Assembly: GCA_024336345.1 (NCBI GenBank)
Contig: JANFOG010000004.1
Span: forward strand, 3,720,001-3,784,000
Length of the DNA stretch: 64,000 nt
Source: Mariannaea sp. PMI_226
Lineage: Eukaryota > Ascomycota > Sordariomycetes > Hypocreales > Nectriaceae
Direction: 5' to 3'
The notes under the pieces are model-generated. The model searched no databases, was not told where the DNA came from, and was given only the letters and a program-made list of their open reading frames with translations. Shown here one piece after another: positions 54,701 to 64,000 of this stretch (within the stretch, counting starts at the first letter, position 1; each line of letters opens with the position of its first letter). A program made the translations under genes and the position numbers.

Positions 54701-57022
54701 CATTGAGGGTAATCTTTGCGCAGGAATTTCTAAGGCCTTTTTGAGATATGTGGCGGATTTCATGCTAAAAGTTGTCGAATAGAGGCAGCTAGGATGAACT
54801 GCCCTCACCTCTTCCGAAAAACTAAGAAAAAATGCGATGAATAGCATTACGAATTCCAAGTACTTAATCTGTTTGCCAACTAGTGGATCGTAACGGGAAG
54901 CGTGGTATGACCATTTAATGGGCTAAAAAAAAAACATTTACAAATCCTGGCACGTTGTGCCAGAATTGCACAGTAATATACAACGGTACGTAAGGCAGAG
55001 AACCAACTAGGTCTGCTAGCTCCTTATAATTGTTCCCTTACTAGAAGCAGCACGTCTACGGGCTGCATAACATGGGTGGCAAGCCTCTCAGGCTATTCCT
55101 GCTACTAGCCTAATCTTTGAGCGATTCAGTCACAGTGATACGCCCAAAATAACCGATGACACCAAATACCGATAAGGTGTTCAAACTGTGTCCCTACTCA
55201 TGAAAATGCCTCCCTGTATGCTCCGTTTTAAGCAACATGGAAGTGAGAGAACTCCGACTTGCATGTGGAATCCAGCATGAGAAGGTTGACGTTTGGTTGG
55301 AGAACATGAGGGTGGGTAGGGTTGTGAGGACACGAAATCGATATGCTCAATTTGTATGATAATTGAAGGTAATTCAAAATGTGAGTAAGGTAAATATATG
55401 GGATACCGTGAGAATGGCAGTGAAAGGCAGTTCAGAACCCATATAAGAAAAATGCAGAGAGTATCGGGTTGGTCACAGCGGAGGGCCCTACACCGGGGCG
55501 GGGCGAGGCTCTGTCATTCTGCATTGGTAGAGTTGAATTACACTCCTTAAGAAATACAGTATAAAGAAAAAAAAGTGATTTCGTATTCTTTTCTGCTTTA
55601 TTAACAAGGTGGATTTTTTTTATCACCTAGGTATCGTACTTGCGAAGTAAAATTTCCGCTTAGAGATATTTACAGCCGCCATGTTTTTAATATGCATGGG
55701 CATGAATCAGCAGGTTTCACTCTCCGGGTGCTATGTACGGAGTTGACACAGGCCATTTACCACTGTTTTATAGACAATAGTCTCCTCCCAGCCTCCTCTG
55801 AGCTCGTGCGATCTCCTCTATCTTGATACTTCGGTTCCAACGCCGCCTAGCCTACGCATCGAAATTATGGCCACTGGGGGGCGTTGACATGGTTCCATGT
55901 GCACGGTGTTGACGACGCATCACTGTGCTTCTAGAATTTTGCCTTCACCTATTGGTTTCACGGCGACAAATAACGTTAAAGATATGGATAATAAGATCCA
56001 GTTTCGGGCTGTCAATTTCGTAAAAGCTTTGTGTGGGGAAGTGGGTTTCCCCGCTGAAGTGTCCCAACTCATCCAATCTTCAAATCATGATATATAACAT
56101 AATTGGGAGTAAACCACCATCAGGTCGCACTTTTCACAAACCGTAAGTGGCTCTCAGACCTATTTTTTAACCTCTGGGCTCAAACACGCAAGTTAAATAT
56201 TCCCACTCAAAACGTTGCGAGGTGCATTCCATTTCCATGGGTAGATACCTGGTGTGCCATCCAACGCACCATCAACACCATTGACAACGTGACTCGAGAA
56301 CCCCGCTGTTTAGAGAGATCGACAGCTGCTTGCCCAAGTTGATACCCGTGTGCCTTGTGCGCGCAATGCGCGCGTTCGAAGTACCGGGAATCCTAGCACA
56401 CCTTCCGGGGGTATTCACTCTTATCCCCGGCTTTTGGTGTGCCGGTTTGCCGGCTGGACTGAAATATTCCACCACTCACACAATACCTTACGATTTAAGC
56501 GATTAGCTACACCCCAATCAGTAAAGTCATTCCGGGAGAGGCTCCAGAACAGGTCCGAATGTGACGACAAACCTTGGTTTATCCTGTAACGTTGTCACGC
56601 ACGACGAACATCTGCTTCACAGCAAAAGTCTGGGGTCAGGGTAGCTCTCTGGCTTGCTCCTCCTGGTTGAACCATGTCTAGGTCGGAAGGCGGGAAAACT
56701 TGTCGTGCTCATTTGACTGACCACCGGAATAGTTGTGACATTTTCTCTCCAATCATACATGAACCATGAGCTCAGAGCCAGTGTTGTCGAGCATTCCTGG
56801 GGGAACCCCGCCCCCAGTCGATGCAACTCAGATCATTTGCGGAGAGTCGTGAGTTCGCTCCCGCCTGATGCATACAAACATTCTTAAGGCACCTCTCCCC
56901 ACTTACAGCACTGCAAGTTAGGAGAGTCGATATCTTGCTGATCCGTTTGCCTCCCGTACAATTACCTGTAGAGGTAGCATTGCGAACCGTCTCAGTGGCC
57001 CCTGTATAGGGAATTTGCCACC
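51731..57022. other. Gene-desert, about 5.3 kb, AT-rich with decayed coding traces
   Basis: No intact gene. By eye the stretch is AT-rich and full of TA steps and stop codons. Minus-strand frames at 52461-52646 and 52885-53130 have protein-like composition (for example GHNYLGLGFWVINRDEFIWA) but are interrupted, so they may be remnants of a decayed gene or element. A 7-bp GC-rich inverted repeat lies at 56359-56373. Composition becomes normal after about 56.2 kb, and the last few hundred bases are the sugar-transporter promoter. No terminal repeats or transposase/reverse-transcriptase motifs were recognised. Confidence 0.45.
51817..51822 (-). promoter_or_regulatory. TATA-like element of secreted Cys-rich gene 2
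   Basis: TTATAA (reading CTTATAAGC on the minus strand) about 90 bp upstream of the start at 51730. Confidence 0.35.
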
Positions 57023-58707
57023 ATGCCGTTCTTCAAGAACTATCGCGTGTATATTCTCACCACGGTAGCCTATCTTGGCTCCTTGCTCTTTGGTAATTTT
57101 AATTCTTCAAGCAGCCACAAGACAAGATTTCCCCAACTGACTATGAAAAGGTTATGACACGGGTGTTATGGGGAGCGTTCTCGCTCTCACGAGTTTCAAA
57201 GAGGACTTTGGCCTTCCAACTGACAAAGGTGGATTTGCTTCATCTAAGAATGCCAAAATCGCATCCAATGTTGTCTCTCTTCTAACGGCTGGCTGCTTCT
57301 TTGGTGCCATTGCTGCTCCATTCATCAACGATAAGCTTGGACGTCGCTATGCCCTCATGATTTTCTGTTCAATTTTCCTCGTCGGTGCGGCCATCCAGAC
57401 TGGAGCTCATCACGCCATCGGCCAGATCTATGCTGGGCGCCTGATCGCAGGTCTCGGTATTGGCGGCATGAGCAGTATTACTCCCGTTTTTGTGAGCGAA
57501 AACTGCCCACCGAAGATTCGCGGAAGAGTCTCTGGCTTGTTCCAAGAGTTTCTTGTGATCGGCAGTACGTTCGCCTACTGGTTAGACTACGGTGTTTCAT
57601 TGCATATCCCTCAGAGCACCAAACAATGGCGGGTTCCAGTTGCCATCCAGATCATCCCTGGTGGCCTCATGCTTACGGGGCTTTTCTTCCTCACGGAATC
57701 TCCGCGCTGGCTCATGAAGAAGGGGAGGCAACAAGAGGCTCTCGAGTCGCTTGCATATATTCGCAACACTCCGGAGGACGATGAGGATGTCCAGAAAGAG
57801 CTCGCAGAGATTCGCGCGGCCATCGAAGAAGAGCTGCTCATCAGTGAGGGTGTCACCTGGAAGGAATGCCTCAAGCCTGGGAATCGTTATCGATTTTTCT
57901 TGGCCCTGGTGATAATGATGTGCCAGCAGTTCAGCGGAACCAATACTATCGGATACTACGCTCCCCAGATATTCGAGACAGTTGGTGTTAAAAGCACCCA
58001 TGCGTCTCTATTTGCAACCGGCGTTTACGGTACGGTGAAGGTAGTCTCTACCGGCATTTTTCTAATTATTGGCATCGACAAATGGGGTCGCCGCAATAGT
58101 TTGCTCGGAGGGGCTTTATGGATGGCCTCTATGATGTTCATTATTGGCGCTGTTCTAGCTACCCATCCACCCAACCCCGATATTGATAAGGTATCGTCGG
58201 CTTCTGTTGCTATGGTCACTATGATATATCTTTTTGTCATCGGTTACTCTGCATCCTGGGGCCCCACGCCGTGGGTGTACGTCTCCGAGGTAAGTTAATT
58301 TCAGAAATGTACATTTCACAAAGCATGTCAGTTACTAATGGGTGATTAAGATCTTCCCTACTCGTCTGCGTGAGTATGGAGTTGGTCTTGCCGCTACGAC
58401 GCAGTGGCTTTTCAACTTTGTGATCACAGAGTTCTCTCCTACGGCCGTAGCAAATATTGGATGGCGCATTTTCCTGATGTTTGGTATTTTCTGTCTCGCA
58501 AACTTTACGTTTATCTTCTTTTGCATCAAGGAAACTAAGGGCCGGACGTTGGAAGACATGGACGTCCTTTTTGGCATGGTTACTGAAGATCAGCGTAGAG
58601 CTGATGTCGAGCACGTTCTAAACAAAGGACTCGAACTTCAGGACACCGAGCATAATGAACCCGCACAAGAGGAGCATGATTCAAAAGAGTCGGGGACGCA
58701 GGGCTGA
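57023..58707 (+). CDS. MFS sugar/quinate-type transporter
   Basis: Three exons (57023-57092, 57151-58289, 58351-58707) give 521 aa with 12 expected helices. Sugar-porter signatures are complete: GYDTGVMGSV in TM1 (split by intron 1), DKLGRRYAL after TM2, RLIAGLGIGGMSSITPVFVSE, the central SPRWLMKKGR, QQFSGTNTIGYYAPQIF, DKWGRRNSL, and the closing WRIFLMFGIF with KETKGRTLEDMD. The start NYRVYILTTVAYLGSLLFGYD resembles fungal quinate/hexose permeases of the SP family. It moves a sugar or sugar-acid with protons across the plasma membrane; the exact substrate cannot be read from sequence. It is convergent with the DHA2 pump. Confidence 0.9.
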
Positions 58708-59383
58708 TTTGGCAGATGATCTACTCTCATGTTGATGGAAGGCCTTCCTAGTATAAGCTTGACGTGTTACTGAATGGCCAAGAGCGAAACGAGCGAACTT
58801 CGATAAATTGATGCTCCAATAGTTTTGGATCTGATAGCTTCTTGGAACTCAACCGGGAGCAGTTTGACTGATTACCCATGCCTATTTATGACTCACAAAT
58901 GTGTCATTTAACTCTCGGGACAATTTGTCTATTCGTAATAAATGCCGATGATGGCTACCTAATTTGGTCCAAGTTCAAGGACTCACTCTCGATATCCACC
59001 TTGGAAAAGTAGTCGAGAGGAAGCTAATCACCCATCGACAAGTTTATGTACGTTTATCCCAGCACCAAAAGTTCCGATTAGAATTCTGAGGGCAATGCTC
59101 AATTTACCATCAAATTTAGAGATCCTTAACTTTTGCTGACATATTCTCTCTCAAAGTATACCTAGTTTGTCAAACAATTCTTAAATAAGAATCGCTCCTT
59201 TTTGGGTGTGGAGAAGTTCTCAATATCCCAGTTTTACCTATCACAATCGCTCATGCTCTATTGTCTGTATTCTGTTGGATATCTTGCCCTTCTTTCCCTA
59301 TTCTTAGCATGAGTCTTGGCTGCTTAGTCTTGTATGACTGTAAACTATAAGTTCGTGTTGCTTTATGTAAGTCAACAATATTT
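58708..59383. other. Intergenic, convergent 3' ends
   Basis: 676 bp between two transporter stop codons, AT-rich. No gene. Confidence 0.5.
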
Positions 59384-61278
59384 TTAAGCCTGCTTTTTCT
59401 TGATGGACTCCCTCTCCATGGTTAGTGAGCCAATGAAAGATAATAAAGTCAATCCCAAGGGAATGTACAATGTCTGAACAATGGCATTTTCGTATCCAGT
59501 CAGTACCTTTTCCAGTGTCGACGGCCCAACCGACTCGCGCAACTCGGAAAGTCCCGACGTCATTATGGCTGTGACGTTTGTTCCTGGAGCGGAACTACGC
59601 ATCTCATCGACAAGTCGATTCTGAAACAATGTCGCCGAGGCGCAAATCCATAACGAGGCACCCATTCCGGCGCCGAAGTTGATGATAGCGCCGCCAATGG
59701 AGACGTCTTCGATGCCCAAGACGGTCTGAACTGCGATTTGGGGACCTTGAAGTCCTAAACCAACTGCCATGCCAAGAAATGCGAGAAGGCCAACTGCTTT
59801 TCCAATTTGCTGCTTAAGGTCGAGAGTGGTGAGTAGGCCCGAAGCAATTGGCGCTAGAACACTACTGGCCAGCATGAATGCTAGAGGTAAGCTCATCTGT
59901 CAGTATCCTACTAAAACCTGGATGGGAGGATAGGTTCATACGGTAGTAGTATCCGAGCCAAGTTATTCCAACACCAGATATTACCAGTGCGAGAGATAGA
60001 CCGCCAACCATTGGAAGTGCAAGTAAACCTGATTTAGCAGGTGAGTAGCCTTGAACTCCCTGGAAGTAGATGCTCATGTAGTATTCTGTGACAGAAAGAA
60101 CACCCTCAACGCATGCTGCGTACCACATGCCGGCAAGGATACTTCGTTGCTTCAAGACTCTAGGTGGAAGAAACGCTCGCTCGCCTTGTCGATACTGCAA
60201 GTATCCCAAAACTGCGAACAAGACAACGGTGAAGGCAAGCAGCAGAATAATCTGCCAACTACCCCATCCGTACTTCCAGCCTCCCCATTGCAATGCCATA
60301 AGAAGGCAGGTGATAGCCGGTACAACCAATAACGTACCGACTAAATTTATCTTTTCCAGCTTTTGTTTTAGGGTAAGTGCTTCGTTGGGGTTGTCGACCG
60401 GATCATGGACCCCATACATTGTCAAAACGAGGCAAATAACCCCTAACGGCAAATTGATCCCAAAACACGCCCTCCAAGAAAAGGCATCAATCAAAGCACC
60501 TCCAACAGTGGGCGCAGAAATCATCCCGATACTTTGGATGGCTCCTAGAACACTATTCATAAGAGCTTGTTTCGAGAGTGGGAAGCAATGGCGTAGGAGT
60601 TTGAACAAGCCGCCGTTGACTGCGCCACGGCCAAGTCCGGTGAGTGCGCGACCAAGAATAAAGATGGCAGATGTAGGTGCAAAGGTGCAAATGAGAGAAC
60701 CAGTCTCGAACACTGCGATGCCGAGAAGGAACACGGTCTTGATGCGGAAGACGGTGTAGATTTGGCCAAAGCTGAACTTGAGTTAGAGTGCCCTGACGCC
60801 ATTGCACAAGAGATTTTGGATTAAGTTACAAGAAAACAGAAGCACTCATGGTCATTGCACTGAAAAGTGAGTTTATATATTAGCTCTCTAATTGAGGATG
60901 AAAGTGAGGCAGAGATCATACTTACTAGGCTGCTGAGTACCATCCGATGTCTTGAATGGTCTTGAAGTTATCGGTTAGGCTGGGCACTGTCACTGCAACA
61001 ATGGTGAGATCCTATATACCGATATTAACCAGTGGTCCAGTGTCCCGTGCCAGTCCAAGATAGCAATATCCCGCTTTGAAAGGCTCTCGAGTACTCACTA
61101 GTCCGCTGAGGAAACAGGCAATGCAAAGCGATACCATTGTTGACCAAAGCTTTGGCCCTGAAGGATAAATCAGGTCCTCTCCATTGCGCGATTGTTGGTC
61201 CTCTTCAATATCTAATTCTACCATGGGGTTTGGTCGTTGCGCGGGATCCAGATCCACAGAGTCAGATGCGGACACCAT
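59384..61278 (-). CDS. MFS efflux pump, DHA2 type
   Basis: Five exons (61099-61278, 60926-61011, 60838-60859, 59942-60776, 59384-59880) give 539 aa. An acidic N-terminus leads into TM1. Exon 2 encodes DLTIVAVTVPSLTDNF and DIGWYSAAY. SFGQIYTVFRIK, LGRALTGLGRGAVNGG, and the antiporter signature (IGMISAPTVGGALID followed by FSWRACFGINLPLGV) follow. This is the plan of fungal toxin/multidrug exporters of the DHA2 group. The small 22-nt exon 3 uses a weak GTTTTC donor and is the least certain part. The acceptor of the last intron is placed at 59881 because only that restores the YYPFMLASSVLAPIASG frame. No biosynthetic genes are adjacent, so a general export role is as likely as pathway-specific export. 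Confidence 0.82.
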
Positions 61279-62658
61279 GGTTATGCAAATCCTATGGGGG
61301 AAAAAAAAAGAGGTAATGAGAACAGATACAACTTATTGATGGATGAAGTAGATAACTCACGGCGGATTCTGTCTTCCAGTTTATAACATAGCGTTCCGGA
61401 ACTATTTAAAGCCGAAGTTTTTCGGTTATAAACTTGCGCGTTAAAATACGCGTTCTCGCTATAAAAACGGCACCAAAGTTGCCGGCTAAATAGGTGGCTG
61501 ACGTGTGTAATGACGCACTACGCGTCCACTCGGAGAAGTGGAAATGTTGGGTATGTGGTTCACTGAATAAAACGAGAACGAATCCAGTTCAAACAGTCAT
61601 AGCCTCATGTATTAAAAGCTTCCCAGAGTATGATCAGAAGATGTTAAGCCTAATAACCGCCTTGTTACTGATGAGATCCAGGATAGCTATGAACCTGAAT
61701 CTAGCTTCTTGAATAAAAGAAAGGGTCTCTTACCTCTCTTGTGCCAAGGGTTAGTTCAGGCTGCCATGGACCGCTCTACAGCTTTTGCTCTTTAGATATA
61801 ATCTGGCGCAAAGTTCGATCGCAACAGGACGCCCATTCCCAGCGTAGTTTCTCATCGTGAATCGCAAAATCTTCTCAAAAAGATTCAAAGAATGCGACCT
61901 AAGCAAGTGCATTTAATAGATAAGTGGTTGGATATATATTTGCAATCATTGAGATTTTTTGTTCAAGATAGTCGCTCCTATTCATGCAAGTTGGAACAGT
62001 TCCGGGTTTGACAATCAATATCTTGGCACCTTTCCATGACCAGAATCACTCCCTTCCCAGGCAAGATAGGCCATAGAAGGAAGAACAGGTCTGCAGTAGA
62101 AGCATCGTTTATTTAAATCGCTTAAGCGGAGCACAGAAGCATGTCACCACCCAGTATGCGATGGGGGTCGCCCAAGGATTCTCACGCCGTGTCCAGCAGC
62201 GGGAATAAGGAACAGGGATCAAACAGTACATCCAAAACTCACTCAAATTGTAGAAACATGACGCTAAACAAGTGCAAAACATTGAGTTGAATTTTTCTCC
62301 TTTTACTCGATTTCGATCTGGCCATTTGCTGAAACGCGCTGCCAGTGTAGCCAGCAATTAGTGACGGGCGAAAAGACAGACAAGAAAGAATAGCTTCACC
62401 AGCAGCGACGGATTGATGTAATGATTGAAAACCTGTTTCTTTAATGTTTTCTGTAAAATAGGGATAATTCCTTCAAAAAATTTGTACATTCTGTGCTCAG
62501 TCATGTACTTGCTAGTATATCTTTCAGATTCTCCAAACTATAACTTCTACTCGCTGCCTTGGCTGCTTCGTTGTATTCCCATTTGCACTCGCGTATCATT
62601 CTCGTCAGTGCTCAAGTAAGGAAGATATAGTCTTGAGTTCTGAACTCAGCTTTTCTGC
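61279..62658. other. Intergenic, about 1.38 kb
   Basis: Promoter of the DHA2 pump and 3' region of the right-edge gene. Frames of 60-80 codons only. No RNA gene or repeat recognised. Confidence 0.45.
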
Positions 62659-64000
62659 CTAACTGGGGACTTGGAATGTACTCTCAGAGATCGTTCCTGA
62701 AGAGGTGTCAATAACTACCTGGACACCAGGAAGAGCCTTCTGCTGGTTGTGGGACCACATCTGAGCGCCTAGACGATGTTAACTCTTGGGTGCTGAAATT
62801 TAGAAACTACATTGGACACTTACTGTCAGGGCCCTGCGCTCCAATAGTGCAGGCACCGCCCTTATCCAGAGCCTCGAAGTACTTGTACACTGCAATGTTT
62901 GGTCGCGCCTCCTCAAGTGTCACGTTGAAGTGGTAATATTGGTTTGGATCCCTATAGCGAGAGACATACCACTCGACACAGAGAGTGCGTGTCGGAGCTT
63001 GGCCAGAGATCTCGTAGTAGATACCTTGGGGGGTATCCTTGTAGATGTAGAGATCACACCAGAATGGGAGAAGGGTGTACTGCGGGAGACTGCCGTTTCG
63101 GAACGGCAAGGGCTGATAACCGTAGCTGGCATCACCTACGTCGAGAGTGAGGGTACCATTAATGTTCACGAAAACTTGAGTGGAAGAATGACCGTAGATG
63201 GTAACAGGGAACGAGCACACGATCGGGTAAAATTTGTCATCGTAGTTGTCCGCAGCGCCGCCCAGGCTTCCAATGATTGGAATGGGGTCTGCCAGGGTCT
63301 AAAGACAGTTAGAAAACCACTTGCTTCAGTAAGTCTCACATTTGTACAGGTTTACATACCACCTTGTTGGGAAGTTTCGGCTTCTTGGCCTCCTCGAGCT
63401 GGATTTTGACTCTCTCGAGCTCAGCATCTGCCAACCGCTTCGCCTCCTCCTCAGCCGCCAAGCGCGCCTGGGTCTCGGCATCATGGGCGTTGGCAGCCTC
63501 GACTCTGGCTTGCAATTCCCGAACAGACTCCTCAGATAGTCTCTTGGCCTCCTCAGCTGCCTGAAGACGCTGGTGGTCCTCGAGATCGTGAGCGCTCAAT
63601 TCGTCAATCTTAGCCTGGAGTGCTGTTTGGGTCTCCTCATTAGACTTCTGGAGATCCTCTAGCAGCTTAGACTTTTGATCCCGATCTTCGTTGACAGTTG
63701 CCAAGTTGGCCTCAAGAGTGCTGATGGCGGTGTCCTTCTGCGTGATCTTCTCGTTGGCCTCGGTCAGCTGTTGTGTTGCATCGCTGAGGGCCTTGTTCAC
63801 ATCCCCTAGAGTCGTGTTGGCATCCGCCAACTCCTGCTCCTTGGCGGCCAATTGAGCGTTGGCGGTATCGAGGCTTCCAGAAAGCTCAGTGTTGGTCCTA
63901 TTGGCTGTAGCAAGTTGCTCAGTTAGAGCTCTGATTTCGGCCTCCTTGCTCTGGCAGTTCTCCTTGCATGCGACCAATTGCTCCCTGGCTACCTCAAGTT
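62659..64000 (-). CDS. Coiled-coil protein with nidogen-like C-terminal domain (cut by right edge)
   Basis: The 5' part lies beyond the window. Visible exons are 63360-64000, 62824-63298 and 62659-62768, joined in phase, encoding about 408 aa. The first exon is an almost uninterrupted heptad-type coiled coil (EIRALTEQLATANRTNTEL, AAKEQELADANTTLGD, and so on) rich in Ala, Glu, Lys and Gln. After the intron comes a beta-rich domain: CSFPVTIYGHSSTQVFVNING, a TLLPFWCDLYIY core, GIYYEISG, and TLCVEWYVSRY. This resembles the extracellular NIDO/nidogen-type layout (V-N-NG..., PFWADxD, vYYr). Sequons NGT, NGS and NVT lie in this domain, consistent with an extracytosolic location. An adhesin or cell-surface role is inference. 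No anchor is seen at the C-terminus. Confidence 0.65.

Noticed and set aside
56359..56373. 7-bp GC inverted repeat with a 1-bp spacer
   Set aside because: Too short to call a regulatory site or terminator; no T-run or gene context.
56800..56875. tRNA-like 3' half with a GTTCGCTCC box
   Set aside because: The B box does not match GTTCRANNC and no cloverleaf or A box can be paired.
59881..59941. Apparent frameshift between the last two exons of the DHA2 pump
   Set aside because: Using the CTCTAG acceptor at 59881 restores phase and the conserved PFMLASS segment.

Overview
The window is nuclear DNA of a filamentous ascomycete, most likely a sordariomycete (possibly Hypocreales; the rank is inference). 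The grounds are short introns of about 50-130 nt with GTANGT donors and CTAAC/CTGAC branch sites, a Zn(II)2Cys6 regulator, DHA2 and sugar MFS transporters, and fungal forms of ALG9, LYC1, PSF2 and NAF1. I rebuilt gene models by hand from splice signals and phase. Each multi-exon coordinate is a prediction that RNA-seq could correct. I recognised no tRNA, rRNA, CRISPR array or intact transposon.

Layout. (1) 1-5.9 kb looks like the edge of a secondary-metabolism cluster that continues to the left: a truncated cytochrome P450, a divergent FAD monooxygenase, a secreted flavin amine-oxidase-like enzyme, and an O-methyltransferase-like protein that has lost the SAM-binding glycine loop and the catalytic His, as in AflJ/AflS-type cluster co-regulators. 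(2) 6-37 kb is a compact, mostly housekeeping block: ALG9, NAF1, a leucine aminopeptidase, an orphan 704-aa acidic protein, PSF2 (GINS), LYC1, cytosolic prolyl-tRNA synthetase, CCT1, the Rieske protein, DDB1, a ZIP2/SHOC1-like XPF-fold meiotic protein, an R3H protein and a PQ-loop membrane protein. (3) 37-48 kb is mixed: a 198-aa orphan, a Zn2Cys6 regulator divergent from a DHA2 transporter with tandem 9-bp repeats between them, and an 18-exon CTP synthase containing 8-, 9- and 14-nt micro-exons. (4) 48-57 kb is gene-poor and AT-rich by eye. It holds two small secreted cysteine-rich proteins that each appear to be internal duplications, then a 5.3-kb stretch with no intact gene. (5) 57-64 kb has a sugar/quinate-type transporter, a DHA2 efflux pump, and a coiled-coil protein with a nidogen-like C-terminal domain that runs off the right edge.

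The most striking items are the six-cysteine tandem module in the secreted protein at 50.0 kb (cysteine spacing and intron position both repeat), the pseudo-methyltransferase at 4.4 kb, and the CTP-synthase micro-exons.
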